Below, in pieces: positions 53,823 through 62,132 of a DNA stretch of 64,000 bases (the stretch's first letter is position 1; each line of letters starts with the position of its first letter). A program made the translations under genes and the position numbers. The stretch comes from Gemmatimonadota bacterium (GTDB lineage Bacteria > Gemmatimonadota > Gemmatimonadetes > Longimicrobiales > Gaopeijiaceae). The notes under the pieces are model-generated. The model was not told the origin of the DNA, searched no databases, and saw only the letters and a program-made list of their open reading frames with translations. The stretch covers positions 124,001 through 188,000 of the forward strand of contig JAPPGF010000008.1 in the NCBI GenBank assembly GCA_028875075.1, read 5' to 3'.

Positions 53823-54509
53823 ATGGCCGGGCCAACGGCAACGGACAAGGGCGCGCATACCCAGCTGAGCGGCCGGGGAGGTGGGCCGGTCGCGGACACA
53901 AGCGGGGGCATGGCTTCGGGGGTCACCCAGGCCGATCTATCCGGTGTGCCGTTCACCGACTTGATTGCGGAGATGATCCAGCGGCTTGGTGACGACCCCG
54001 GGCGTGATGGACTGTTCAGAACCCCGGAGCGTGTCGAGCGGACATTACGCTTCTTGACGCAGGGCTACGGGTTCACCGGTCAGGATGCCGTCGGCGACGC
54101 GCTCTACAGCGAGACGCACGATAACATGGTGCTCGTCAAGGACATCGAGATGTATAGTCTCTGCGAGCACCATCTTCTGCCGTTCTTCGGCAAGGTGCAC
54201 ATGGCCTACATCCCGGACGGCTACATAATGGGGCTGTCCAAGACCGCACGGCTGGTGGAGGTCTACGCACGACGCTTTCAGATCCAGGAGAGGCTCACCG
54301 ACCAGATAGCCCAGGCGTTGTGGGAGACGATCGAGCCGCGGGGGGTCGCGGTCGTGGTCGAGGCGTACCATCTGTGCATGATGATGCGCGGCGTGGAAAA
54401 GCAGAACTCCAAGACCATCACCTCGGCGATGCGTGGTGTGTTTCTCGAAGACCAACGTACACGTGACGAGTTCCTTCGCCTCGCCACGTCATCACGCGAG
54501 GTGCTTTGA
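53823..54509 (+). CDS. folE: GTP cyclohydrolase I
   Basis: 228 residues from ATG 53823, with GGGAGAA just upstream; GTG 53796 would overlap the PTPS end. The core has [45 protein letters not shown] (zinc Cys/His), [30 protein letters not shown] and [11 protein letters not shown] (second zinc Cys). It converts GTP to 7,8-dihydroneopterin triphosphate, the precursor of folate, biopterin and queuosine. The N-terminal 40 residues are a variable Gly/Thr-rich extension. The SDR gene starts inside its stop codon. Confidence 0.95.
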   Translation: MAGPTATDKGAHTQLSGRGGGPVADTSGGMASGVTQADLSGVPFTDLIAEMIQRLGDDPGRDGLFRTPERVERTLRFLTQGYGFTGQDAVGDALYSETHDNMVLVKDIEMYSLCEHHLLPFFGKVHMAYIPDGYIMGLSKTARLVEVYARRFQIQERLTDQIAQALWETIEPRGVAVVVEAYHLCMMMRGVEKQNSKTITSAMRGVFLEDQRTRDEFLRLATSSREVL

Positions 54510-55225
54510 GCGCCAGCCGCCCTCTCGCGGATCGGTGCGCGCTTATCACCGGCGCGACTGGGGGAATCGGGGCGGCGGTCGCGCGCCGGCTCGGCGACGC
54601 TGGTGCGAATTTGCACCTGATCGCGCGTGGTAGGAACGCCCTGCGCTCTATGGCCGAACGGCTCGGCGGTTGTGCATGGCCGGCGGACCTTGAGGAAGCG
54701 GATGCGCTTCGGGATGTACTTGAGCACGTCGTCCGCTCTCAAGGTGGCCCACCCGACGTACTGGTCAACGCAGTCGGCATCTTCGAGGTCGCTCCGTTCG
54801 CGGAGACTTCCCGTGCTATGCTCGACCGGGCTTTGGCAACGAACTTGCGTGGGCCCTTTCTGATGATCCAGGCGCTGCTTCCCGGTATGTTGGCTCGTGG
54901 TAGCGGTACGATCGTCACCATCGGGTCGGTGGCCGGATACCGCGCGTTTCCGAGTAACTCGGCATACTCGGCGTCGAAGTTCGGTGTGCGCGGGATGCAC
55001 GAGGTATTGGCGGAAGAACTCCAGGGCACGGGTGTGCGAGCGACGCTCGTAGAGCCTGCGGCGACCGACACCCCCGTCTGGGATCCGTACCGCCCGGACG
55101 AGCGGCCGGATCTACCCGACAGGGCGGAGATGCTCCAGCCCGACGACGTTGCCGAGGCAGTCCTTTTCGTTGTCACCCGACCGGCCGGGGTGACGCTGCC
55201 GTTGCTTCGGATCCGGCGAGGCTGA
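54506..55225 (+). CDS. Short-chain dehydrogenase/reductase, possible sepiapterin-reductase-like
   Basis: 239 residues from TTG 54506, overlapping the folE stop. SDR motifs are [18 protein letters not shown] (TGxxxGIG), [15 protein letters not shown] (NAG-like), [14 protein letters not shown] (Ser) and [13 protein letters not shown] (YxxxK). The family alone does not fix the substrate, but its place between folE and two PTPS genes suggests reduction of a pyruvoyl-pterin, as sepiapterin reductase does in tetrahydrobiopterin synthesis. This is inference from context. Confidence 0.85.
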   Translation: MSASRPLADRCALITGATGGIGAAVARRLGDAGANLHLIARGRNALRSMAERLGGCAWPADLEEADALRDVLEHVVRSQGGPPDVLVNAVGIFEVAPFAETSRAMLDRALATNLRGPFLMIQALLPGMLARGSGTIVTIGSVAGYRAFPSNSAYSASKFGVRGMHEVLAEELQGTGVRATLVEPAATDTPVWDPYRPDERPDLPDRAEMLQPDDVAEAVLFVVTRPAGVTLPLLRIRRG

Positions 55226-55232
55226 GGGCACC

Positions 55233-55643
55233 ATGTACACCGTCAGCGTCCAGGCTCACTACGACTCGGCGCATTATCTGCGCCACTACCACGGGAAATG
55301 CGAGCGGTTGCATGGACACCGTTACGTGGTCGAAGCTGCTCTGCAGACTGAGACGCTGGACCAAGCCGGGCTCGCGTTCGATTTCGTCGAACTGAAGCGC
55401 GAGCTTCGCGCCCTAGCCAGTGAGCTTGATCATCGGAACCTGAACGACCTGCCGCAGTTCGCCGGGCTGGAGACCAGTGCTGAGGTCCAGGCTCGTTGGT
55501 TCTTCGACCAGTTGCATGCCCGTCTCCCCGAGCCCCAATCCGACGGTCTCCTGTACGTGCGCGTATGGGAGACGCCGACGCAGTGGGCACAATACGCCCC
55601 GAGCGTCGTTACCGCACCGCCGCGCATTCCACCGGTGGCCTGA
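55233..55643 (+). CDS. queD: QueD-type 6-carboxy-tetrahydropterin synthase
   Basis: 136 residues from ATG 55233, 7 bp after the SDR gene. Active-site motifs are YDSAHYL, YHGKCERLHGHRYVVEA (Cys four residues before HGH, the bacterial QueD spacing), FDFVELKRELR, LDHRNLNDLPQF and RVWETPTQWA (Glu). It should make 6-carboxy-tetrahydropterin, the 7-deazapurine (queuosine/preQ0) intermediate. queC and queE are not in the window, so an alternative PTPS-like role in this operon is possible. Confidence 0.85.
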   Translation: MYTVSVQAHYDSAHYLRHYHGKCERLHGHRYVVEAALQTETLDQAGLAFDFVELKRELRALASELDHRNLNDLPQFAGLETSAEVQARWFFDQLHARLPEPQSDGLLYVRVWETPTQWAQYAPSVVTAPPRIPPVA

Positions 55644-55674
55644 GCGGTACGGCCGCTCGCCCGAGCCTCGTGAA

Positions 55675-56301
55675 GTGCACCTGTTACTCACCGACCGTCT
55701 CAACTGCCCTCGGTGCGGGTCTGGTTTCGGGCTGATCCTGCGCGCCGACCGGCTGACGGAGAGACGCGTGCTTGAAGGTGCCCTGGGATGTCCCAACTGC
55801 CGCGACCGGTTCCCGATCACGGACGGCTTCGCAGATCTGCGTCCTCCACCACGAACCAGTTTTCCGGACGGGGAGCCGGTCAACTCCACTGACACCGCGG
55901 AGCTTGAGCGGATCACCGCACTCCTGGGTGTGGTAGAGGGTCCGGGGAGCATCGCTCTCGTGGGCTCGGTCGCCAGATACGCGGGTCCGTTGGCCGATCG
56001 TACTCCCGGAGTGGAAGTGATCGCGGTTGCGGAACAGGTACGCGGAGATGCCGAACGCGCGGGCGTGAGCAGAATGGTCTCGGGCCTCGATCTGCCTTTT
56101 CGTCCCGAGAGCCTCCGCGCGCTGGCGCTATCGAAAGGGAAGGCCGAGCTCCTGGAACGGCCGGAGGCTCTTATCCGTTTGGTGCTGGAGGGCGGCCGGC
56201 TGGTAGTAGAAGGGCCTGACGCCCGAACGGGCGAGCGCCTGGCGAACGTCGGCGCTCGGGTGCTTGCACAGGACGAACGATGGCTGGTCGCGATGCGCTA
56301 G
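55675..56301 (+). CDS. Trm112-like zinc-ribbon protein with C-terminal degenerate methyltransferase-like part
   Basis: About 208 residues from GTG 55675. The N-terminus reads TDRLNCPRCGSG with LGCPNCRDRFPITDG, a two-CxxC zinc ribbon of the Trm112 type. The rest (about 75-205) has IALVGSVARYAGPLADRTPGVEVIAVAE and an end LANVGARVLAQDERWLVAMR. It looks like a Rossmann or SAM-methyltransferase relative without a full motif I. Function unknown; Trm112 proteins usually assist methyltransferases. Confidence 0.7.
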   Translation: MHLLLTDRLNCPRCGSGFGLILRADRLTERRVLEGALGCPNCRDRFPITDGFADLRPPPRTSFPDGEPVNSTDTAELERITALLGVVEGPGSIALVGSVARYAGPLADRTPGVEVIAVAEQVRGDAERAGVSRMVSGLDLPFRPESLRALALSKGKAELLERPEALIRLVLEGGRLVVEGPDARTGERLANVGARVLAQDERWLVAMR

Positions 56302-56386
56302 ATGGCCTAAGCCACTGGCGTTGTCTGCTTTGCAGCCTCCGCTTACGTTCGTAGAGGACTCCTTTTCTGACGCGGGGCACGCCAGA

Positions 56387-56836
56387 ATGGCCTGGTGGAA
56401 CAAGCTTTTCGGCGCCGACGAATCGAGCCGAATCGACTACTACGACGAGGGCCTCGACCTGCTCGCCGACGGGCAGCTCCACGAAGCGCTCACCTCGTTC
56501 CGTCTCGCGCTCAAGGAGCAGCCAGGCGATCCCGTCATCCTGCAGCAGATCGCGATCGCGTATACCCGCATAGGAATGACCGACGAGGCCGCGAAGACCT
56601 ATCGGCATGTGCTGAGCAAGGACCCGGCGGCCTCAGGCGCGCGCTATGGCCTTGCATTCCTTCTGCTCAGAGCCGGTCAGCGTGACGAAGCAGCGCGCCA
56701 CCTCAGGGCGTTCCTCGACAATCCGCCGCTGGGCGACGACGCGGTACAGCACGTTTCCTACGCACGGGAGACGCTCGACCAGCTTGCGGGCAGTCAAGGG
56801 CCGGCGGTTCCCGCGGTTAACGATGAGCTTTCTTGA
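56387..56836 (+). CDS. TPR-repeat protein
   Basis: 149 residues from ATG 56387. It starts MAWWNKLFGADESS, then has TPR-like pairs: YYDEGLDLLADGQLHEALTSFRLALKEQPGD, ILQQIAIAYTRIGMTDEAAKTYRHVLSKDPA and ARYGLAFLLLRAGQRDEAARHLRAFLDN, roughly three repeats. It is probably a cytoplasmic protein-binding scaffold. Its 3' end overlaps the OsmC gene by 14 bp, so the two are likely co-translated. Confidence 0.8.
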   Translation: MAWWNKLFGADESSRIDYYDEGLDLLADGQLHEALTSFRLALKEQPGDPVILQQIAIAYTRIGMTDEAAKTYRHVLSKDPAASGARYGLAFLLLRAGQRDEAARHLRAFLDNPPLGDDAVQHVSYARETLDQLAGSQGPAVPAVNDELS

Positions 56837-57296
56837 TCCGGGCGCGGCTTCCGCTGCCCCCGATTGTACCCCTGCCTCCAACAAACCGCCGCTCCGTAAG
56901 CTCATCCTCAACTGGAGCGGTGAGGATCTGCGCTTTGAAGGCGGCCCGGAGGGGACTCCGGCGTCCATCTTGGATTCTACGGGCAAGGCGGGACCGTCAC
57001 CCACTGATCACCTGTTGCTCGCATTCGCGGGTTGTATGGGAGTGGACCTGATCGACATCCTGAAGAAGTCGCGCGTGCCAGTGGAACAGCTGCGGGTGGA
57101 CGTCCTCGGACACCGCGCGCCCGATCCGCCCCGACGGTTCACGTCGATCGTCATGACCTTTAGGTTGTCAGGGCCGACTTCCGCTGATCACCCCAAGGTA
57201 GAGCGTGCGGTGAACCTGTCACGCGAGACCTACTGTAGCGTGCTGCACACGCTCCGTTCGGACCTCGACATTACGCTCGAAATCTGCTTAGACTGA
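56823..57296 (+). CDS. OsmC-family peroxiredoxin-like protein
   Basis: 157 residues from ATG 56823. The two family Cys lie in LLAFAGCMGVDLIDILKK and LSRETYCSVLHTLRSDL. The strand motif GPSPTDHLLLAFAGC is typical. OsmC/Ohr proteins reduce organic hydroperoxides by these two Cys. With bcp and the TerB-like gene it adds to a stress theme, though it is not in one operon with them. Confidence 0.88.
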   Translation: MSFLDPGAASAAPDCTPASNKPPLRKLILNWSGEDLRFEGGPEGTPASILDSTGKAGPSPTDHLLLAFAGCMGVDLIDILKKSRVPVEQLRVDVLGHRAPDPPRRFTSIVMTFRLSGPTSADHPKVERAVNLSRETYCSVLHTLRSDLDITLEICLD

Positions 57297-57345
57297 GCGC
57301 TCCACCACCGGAGGCTCTACGCTCACCACAATCAGTCGAACCGCT

Positions 57346-59199
57346 ATGGCACTCCATACCTACGCGGCGAACCCGGCCGATCTTCCACGTGGCACTTTGG
57401 TCGACCTTCTGCTTGACGCGGTGGATCGATTCGGCGCGCATCCTGCTTTCCGCACGTTCGTGGGTCCGGGACAGGAACTGACGGCACTCTCGTACAGCGA
57501 TCTCCTAGAGCGGATCATGAACGTGGCTGGGGCGCTGCAAGTGCTTGGCCTCAAGCGCGGCCAGAGCGCGGCGATCCTGTCGGAGAATCGTCTTGAGTGG
57601 GCCCTCGCCGACTACGGCTGTCTCTGCACAGGCGTCTACACCGTGCCGATACACTCCGTGCTCACGGTGGAACAAGTCGCCTATATCCTGAACAATTCCG
57701 GAGCTCACGTGGTGTTCGCCTCCGGTTCCGAGCAGACGGAAAAAGCTCGTGCGGCGTGCGCACGGTGCACTCATCGCCCACGGGTCGTGTCATTCGACCT
57801 GCTGCCCTCGCCGCCTGATGATGTCCTGTTCTGGGATCGGCTGCTGGAACAGGGGCGCGAGTATGTGGCGGAAGTGTCGGAGGCGGACTTCCGCGCCCGG
57901 GCGCATGCGGCGACGCCCGACGACGTCGCCACGATCCTCTACACCTCGGGCACTACGGGAGACCCGAAAGGTGTAGTGCTGACACACAGCAATCTGTTCT
58001 CGAACGTTGAAGCGGCCGCACGAGCGCTCACGATCTCATCCGACGACTCGACGCTTTCGTTCTTGCCGCTCTCGCACGTCTTCCAGCGCATGGTAGACTA
58101 TCTTCTGCTGGGGCGCGGCTGCACGATCTCTTATCCGCATTCGCGCGAGACTATCGTCGCGGACCTAAGGACGGTTCGGCCCACCGTGGTCGTCGCGGTG
58201 CCGCGCGTCTACGAAAAGGTCTACTTCGGAGCGCTAGCAGCATCCGGCCTCAAGGGAAAGCTGGTCCGCTGGGCACGCGGGGTCGGGGTCGCGTGGGCCA
58301 CCGAGCGACTGGCGGGGCGCAGCCCGGCATTCCTACTTGAGCTGGCTCGTCGCCTTGCCGATCGCTTGGTGTTCAGGAAAATCCGTGATCTGATGGGTGG
58401 CAGGATCCGGGTCTTCGTGAGTGGGAGCGCGCCGCTCGATCCAGAGATCGCGCGCTTCTTCTACGCTGCGGGGTTGCCGATCCTAGAGGGATATGGGCTT
58501 ACCGAGACTAGTCCGGTGACCAACGTGAACACCCCGGACGAGATCCGCGTCGGAACCGTAGGCCGTCCGGTGGCGGGAACCGAAATCAAGATTGCCGACG
58601 ACGGCGAGATCCTGGTTCGTGGACCCCAGGTGATGCGCGAGTACTACAAGCTCCCCGCAGCGACTGCGGAAGCGATCGATGACGAGGGCTGGTTCTACAC
58701 GGGCGACATCGGCGAATTGGACGCCGATGACTTTCTCCGTATCACTGACCGCAAGAAGGACCTAATCAAGACCTCGGGCGGCAAGTACATAGCGCCCCAG
58801 CCGATCGAGAACCGGCTCAAACGGAGTCGCTTCATTGACCAGGCGGTAGTGATCGGTGATCGCCGCAAGTTTGTGGCGTTGCTTGTGGTGCCGGACTTCA
58901 CTGTGCTCGAATCCTGGGCCAAGGAGAGAGGGGTCTCGGTGGCGGACCGGGCGGCACTCCTGAGGGACCCCCTGGTGCAGGCGCACATGGAAGAGCAGTC
59001 GATCGGCGGCTTGCGAGACCTGTCCCAAGTGGAGATTCCCAAGAAGGTCGCGCTGCTCGAGACGCACTTCAGTATAGAGGATGGCACGTTGACCCTGACC
59101 GACAAGGTCAAGCGGCGCGTAGTACAAGATCGCTATGCATCGCTGATCGACCGGTTCTACGAACCCGAGGCGGAGGGGCGCACCGTATTCGTCTCCTGA
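57346..59199 (+). CDS. Long-chain fatty-acid-CoA ligase (AMP-forming)
   Basis: 617 residues. The ANL-superfamily motifs are complete: TILYTSGTTGDPKGVVLTHSNL (P-loop-like, about 200), LSHVFQRMVDYLLLGRGC, EGYGLTETSPV, GWFYTGDIGELDADDFLRITDRKKDLIKTSGGKYIAPQPIEN (hinge and A10 Lys). It activates fatty acids to acyl-CoA via acyl-AMP. Length and the long C-terminal part match the FadD15/ACSL-like branch. It lies 5 bp before cutA. Confidence 0.9.
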   Translation: MALHTYAANPADLPRGTLVDLLLDAVDRFGAHPAFRTFVGPGQELTALSYSDLLERIMNVAGALQVLGLKRGQSAAILSENRLEWALADYGCLCTGVYTVPIHSVLTVEQVAYILNNSGAHVVFASGSEQTEKARAACARCTHRPRVVSFDLLPSPPDDVLFWDRLLEQGREYVAEVSEADFRARAHAATPDDVATILYTSGTTGDPKGVVLTHSNLFSNVEAAARALTISSDDSTLSFLPLSHVFQRMVDYLLLGRGCTISYPHSRETIVADLRTVRPTVVVAVPRVYEKVYFGALAASGLKGKLVRWARGVGVAWATERLAGRSPAFLLELARRLADRLVFRKIRDLMGGRIRVFVSGSAPLDPEIARFFYAAGLPILEGYGLTETSPVTNVNTPDEIRVGTVGRPVAGTEIKIADDGEILVRGPQVMREYYKLPAATAEAIDDEGWFYTGDIGELDADDFLRITDRKKDLIKTSGGKYIAPQPIENRLKRSRFIDQAVVIGDRRKFVALLVVPDFTVLESWAKERGVSVADRAALLRDPLVQAHMEEQSIGGLRDLSQVEIPKKVALLETHFSIEDGTLTLTDKVKRRVVQDRYASLIDRFYEPEAEGRTVFVS

Positions 59200-59203
59200 A
59201 CCG

Positions 59204-59536
59204 GTGAGCGACGTACGCTTGGTGCTCATGACAGCCCCTGACCGGGCAGCTGCGGAGACGCTCGCCACGAGTTTGATCGGGGAGCGGCTTGCTGCCTGTG
59301 CGAATCTCGTGCCGGGACTGGTATCACACTATTGGTGGGGAACAAAGCTCGACCGTGCGGACGAGGTATTGATCCTGATCAAGACGCGAGCCGACCGTGT
59401 ACCGGAGCTGATTGCTCGCGCGGCGGAGCTGCACCCGTACGATGTGCCCGAGGTGCTTGCGTTCGAGGTGGAGGCGGGGTTCGAGCCGTACGTCAACTGG
59501 GTCCGAGACGAGACGTGCCCCCGGACGCGGTGCTGA
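59204..59536 (+). CDS. cutA: CutA1-like divalent cation tolerance protein
   Basis: 110 residues from GTG 59204. CutA motifs are LVLMTAPDRAAAETLATSLIGERLAACANLVPG, SHYWWGTKLDRADEVLILIKT and LHPYDVPEVLAFEVEAGFEPYVNWV. The protein forms a trimeric PII-like ferredoxin fold; its role in metal tolerance is debated. It is short at the C-terminus but complete. Confidence 0.93.
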   Translation: MSDVRLVLMTAPDRAAAETLATSLIGERLAACANLVPGLVSHYWWGTKLDRADEVLILIKTRADRVPELIARAAELHPYDVPEVLAFEVEAGFEPYVNWVRDETCPRTRC

Positions 59537-59605
59537 CCGGCGGCTTCGGCTGGGAGAGCATCGCGGGCACCGGCCTTGTCCTAGCGACCTACTCGGAGGC
59601 GGCAG

Positions 59606-59625
59606 AGCCCGCTACCGGGCGGGCT
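59606..59625. repeat. Small perfect hairpin AGCCCGC/GCGGGCT
   Basis: A 7-bp perfect stem with loop TACCGG, in the 250-bp gap after cutA. It has no T-run. Together with the next hairpin it may help end the fadD-like/cutA transcript. Confidence 0.4.
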
Positions 59626-59721
59626 GTGCCGCCAAGAGCGGACGCGGCCGTAGTGACCGGAGGCGGCCCCGTACGATTGCAACAGCCTAGCCCCCGCCGG
59701 CCTGGAATCCGACGGGGCTGC

Positions 59722-59746
59722 CTCGGCACCGAATGTTGGTGCCGAG
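59722..59746 (+). terminator. Terminator-like hairpin before the TerB gene
   Basis: CTCGGCACC, loop GAATGTT, GGTGCCGAG gives a perfect 9-bp stem. It is followed by ACTCTTCTCC, which has T residues but not a full run, so termination may be partial. It lies about 190 bp after cutA and 39 bp before the TerB start. Confidence 0.5.
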
Positions 59747-59784
59747 ACTCTTCTCCAGTCCCCTAGACGTGTTTGCAAAGCCCG

Positions 59785-60243
59785 ATGCTTGAGAGCATTC
59801 GCTCGTTCTTCCAGAGATCCATGATTCCTCGGTCGGCGCAGGACGTCGAGACGAGCACCGACATCCGCCTGGCCGCCTGCGCGCTCCTTCTTGAACTTGC
59901 TCACGCCGACGACGACTTCGGGGAAGATGAGCGCGCGCACTTGCAGTCCGCAGTCAAGCGGCACTACGGGCTCGACCTGGAACAGGCCACTCGGTTGATT
60001 GCACTGGCCGAAGAAGAACGCAGACAGGCTGTGGACCTCTGGCAGTTCACCCGACTGATCAATCAGAACTACTCGCCGGGGCAGAGAATGGTACTGGCGG
60101 AGGTGATGTGGGGGCTCGTCTACGCGGACGGTGCGCTCGCAGTTCGCGAGGACGCGCTGATCCGAAAGATCACCGACCTGCTCAATTTGAAGTCCGGGTA
60201 CCTAGCGGAGGTGCGTAAACGGGCGGAACGGGGGGAGCAATAG
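59785..60243 (+). CDS. TerB-like tellurite-resistance-family protein
   Basis: 152 residues from ATG 59785; TTG 59773 is 12 bases earlier. It is all-helical: RLAACALLLELAHADDDFGEDERAHLQSAVKRHYGLD has the DDDFGEDE metal-type acidic motif of TerB, and VMWGLVYADGALAVREDALIRKITDLLNL has the second DG motif. TerB-type domains bind metal ions in various systems. No terC, terD or terZ is near, so resistance is not implied. Confidence 0.82.
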   Translation: MLESIRSFFQRSMIPRSAQDVETSTDIRLAACALLLELAHADDDFGEDERAHLQSAVKRHYGLDLEQATRLIALAEEERRQAVDLWQFTRLINQNYSPGQRMVLAEVMWGLVYADGALAVREDALIRKITDLLNLKSGYLAEVRKRAERGEQ

Positions 60244-60248
60244 GGCTG

Positions 60249-60276
60249 TTGACTGGCGCACCGCGCTGCCTATCTT
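60249..60276 (+). promoter_or_regulatory. Probable sigma-70 promoter
   Basis: TTGACT at 60249-60254 and TATCTT at 60271-60276 are spaced 16 bp. They lie 61 bp before the small membrane protein start at 60337, so this is one of the clearest housekeeping promoters in the window. It is just after the TerB stop. Confidence 0.55.
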
Positions 60277-60336
60277 GCCAGTGCTGATAGCGCGAACAGC
60301 GCGGCCCTTCGAATGTGCCCTGTCGCTAGGGATCCC

Positions 60337-60486
60337 ATGTTAGATCTTGTGCCGGGCGGCTACCTCTTCACTCACGTCGTTTTTTGGACCGTGGTCGCGT
60401 TGGTCGCCATCGGCACCAACGCGGTGGCGATTATTCTCAGCATCGGCATCGGCGTCCTCGCGCTCGAAACGCTTCGCAAGACCTAG
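60337..60486 (+). CDS. 49-residue single-pass membrane protein
   Basis: A short gene from ATG 60337 to TAG 60486. It begins MLDLVPGGYLFTHVVFW and continues with a 28-residue hydrophobic helix (TVVALVAIGTNAVAIILSIGIGVLALE), ending ETLRKT. No strong ribosome binding site is seen; TAGGGAT is about 6 bases upstream. A good promoter lies 61 bp before it. The function is unknown. The hydrophobic pattern and codon use look genuine. Confidence 0.55.
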   Translation: MLDLVPGGYLFTHVVFWTVVALVAIGTNAVAIILSIGIGVLALETLRKT

Positions 60487-60528
60487 CCGGGGCTGTCTTT
60501 CTGCTGGAGTCGCCTCACGTTTCTGGGC

Positions 60529-62112
60529 TCAGCCCGCCGTGAATGCGGTCGTCACGCGGCCAACAAACACCATCATAATCCCGATCACGGCGCCCAGCAC
60601 GTAGCCGAGTCGCACAATCAGCCTGAGCTCCCTCTCGGTCACTCGCCGGATCAGCTTCTCAAGCTGGTGCGTCGGGTATTCCAACACCTTGGTTTCCACG
60701 CGTCCTGCCACGTCTAGGCGCTGCACGACAGTCGGCACCTGGGTCTGGAGCCAAGCCCAGAGAGGGTCGCTCAGACGCTGCTCGATCCGGCGGGACGTAT
60801 CCTTCGCGAACCACCGTGCCGGCACCCCGATGGGCTGGTCCAAGAGGGTGCCGACGAGCCGGTCGCCGACCTCCCGGTAGAGCCGCGAAGCTGGGTTCGA
60901 ACGGGCAATCGCCGTGAGTCCCCGTGTGCGCTGATCCGCGGGTACCCGTGCGAACAGGTCCCCCCACGTGTATGCGTTTGCCTGCTTCAAGGCGTAATCG
61001 AGCTTCTCGACCACAAGGACACGAGCGGCGGGATCGCGCGCCATCTGCACCACCCAGTCCGCCAGCCTGCGGAGTGCTTCGCGCACCTTCGGGTCGTCGG
61101 GGCCACCGACCACTGATTGGACAGGCCGTCGAAGGAGATCGAAGAATGCTTCGTTGACGGTCTTGGCCATCGCGGCTTGGACCGCGGGATCCTGGAGCAA
61201 CTCGGAGAGGCGCTCGGCCCCTTCCTTCTCGATGGTATCAAGCACGCGGTCGACGGTTTCTTCGGTCACGACCAGCCGTGCGACGACACGCTGATGGAAC
61301 CTTAGGTCTCGCAGGAATTGGTGGAACAGCTCGTGCAGCGTGCTCTCAAACCGCGCTCGTGTGTCCGGGTCCTTGAGTAGTGAACCCAAGCGCTCGATCA
61401 CGAGGGGGAGATACGCCTGGGTAGCCCGCTCGACAGCACCAACCAGCCCGAGCGGAAGTATCTCCTCAAACGTCCGATCGGGTGCTAGGAGCCGGCGGGC
61501 GGCACGGTCCACGTATTCCTCGACCGTGCGCCCGAAGTCATCACTCTCGACTGCGCGTTGGAGCCAGCCGTCCACGACTTCAGTAACGGTGGCCGCACGC
61601 TCAGGCGTTAGCAAACTTCCGACCAGTTCGTTTTCGACCGAAACGAATAACTCGTCTACGCGCGCGCCTGCCGCAGCCTCGAAGGCCTCCGACGCTACGT
61701 ACGCCTCGAAGGCCTTGATCGCACGCGCAGCCAGTTCATACAAGAAGTCCTCGGCTTCCGAACGGACCGTGTCGGGCAAGATGTCGCGTAGGCTGCCTCG
61801 CTCGCGGTGCAGCACCGTGTCCAGGAATGCCGCGAGCTGTTCGTCGAAGGCGCTGCGGAAGCCAGGTTCCGAGAGGCTCCGGACCAGATCCTCGTGTGTA
61901 AGCAGGCGCGTGCCTACTGTGCGCCCGATGGCTGCGGCCAGCCGTGCCTGATTCTTCGGCACGGCACCCTGCGGGAAATGCAGCCGCCAGCGGCCGAAGC
62001 GGCGTGGTTCGTAGGGATGGAACAGCATCCAGATGGCGACGGCGTTCGTGATGCCGCCCGTAATCGACGCGAACACGACCGAGACGAGTGCGACGATCAC
62101 GTCTTGAGGCAC
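60529..62112 (-). CDS. DUF445 family membrane protein
   Basis: 527 residues. It starts IVALVSVVFASITGGITNAVAIWMLFHPYEPRRFG, the N-terminal helix and motif of DUF445, and ends with LGYVLGAVIGIMMVFVGRV, a C-terminal helix. The long middle is helical and charged (about 60-490), with repeated FEEILP and LLQDPAVQAAMAKTV-like elements. The family is inner-membrane with large helical domain; function unknown. It starts 20 bp after the lipoprotein gene and is probably in its operon. Confidence 0.82.
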   Translation of the reverse strand: MPQDVIVALVSVVFASITGGITNAVAIWMLFHPYEPRRFGRWRLHFPQGAVPKNQARLAAAIGRTVGTRLLTHEDLVRSLSEPGFRSAFDEQLAAFLDTVLHRERGSLRDILPDTVRSEAEDFLYELAARAIKAFEAYVASEAFEAAAGARVDELFVSVENELVGSLLTPERAATVTEVVDGWLQRAVESDDFGRTVEEYVDRAARRLLAPDRTFEEILPLGLVGAVERATQAYLPLVIERLGSLLKDPDTRARFESTLHELFHQFLRDLRFHQRVVARLVVTEETVDRVLDTIEKEGAERLSELLQDPAVQAAMAKTVNEAFFDLLRRPVQSVVGGPDDPKVREALRRLADWVVQMARDPAARVLVVEKLDYALKQANAYTWGDLFARVPADQRTRGLTAIARSNPASRLYREVGDRLVGTLLDQPIGVPARWFAKDTSRRIEQRLSDPLWAWLQTQVPTVVQRLDVAGRVETKVLEYPTHQLEKLIRRVTERELRLIVRLGYVLGAVIGIMMVFVGRVTTAFTAG

Positions 62113-62132
62113 GGGCTCGAAACGCGTCGCAG

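Noticed and set aside
59537-59766. Plus-strand frame after cutA as a gene
   Set aside because: It is a continuation of a frame overlapping cutA, contains both hairpins and shows no protein features.
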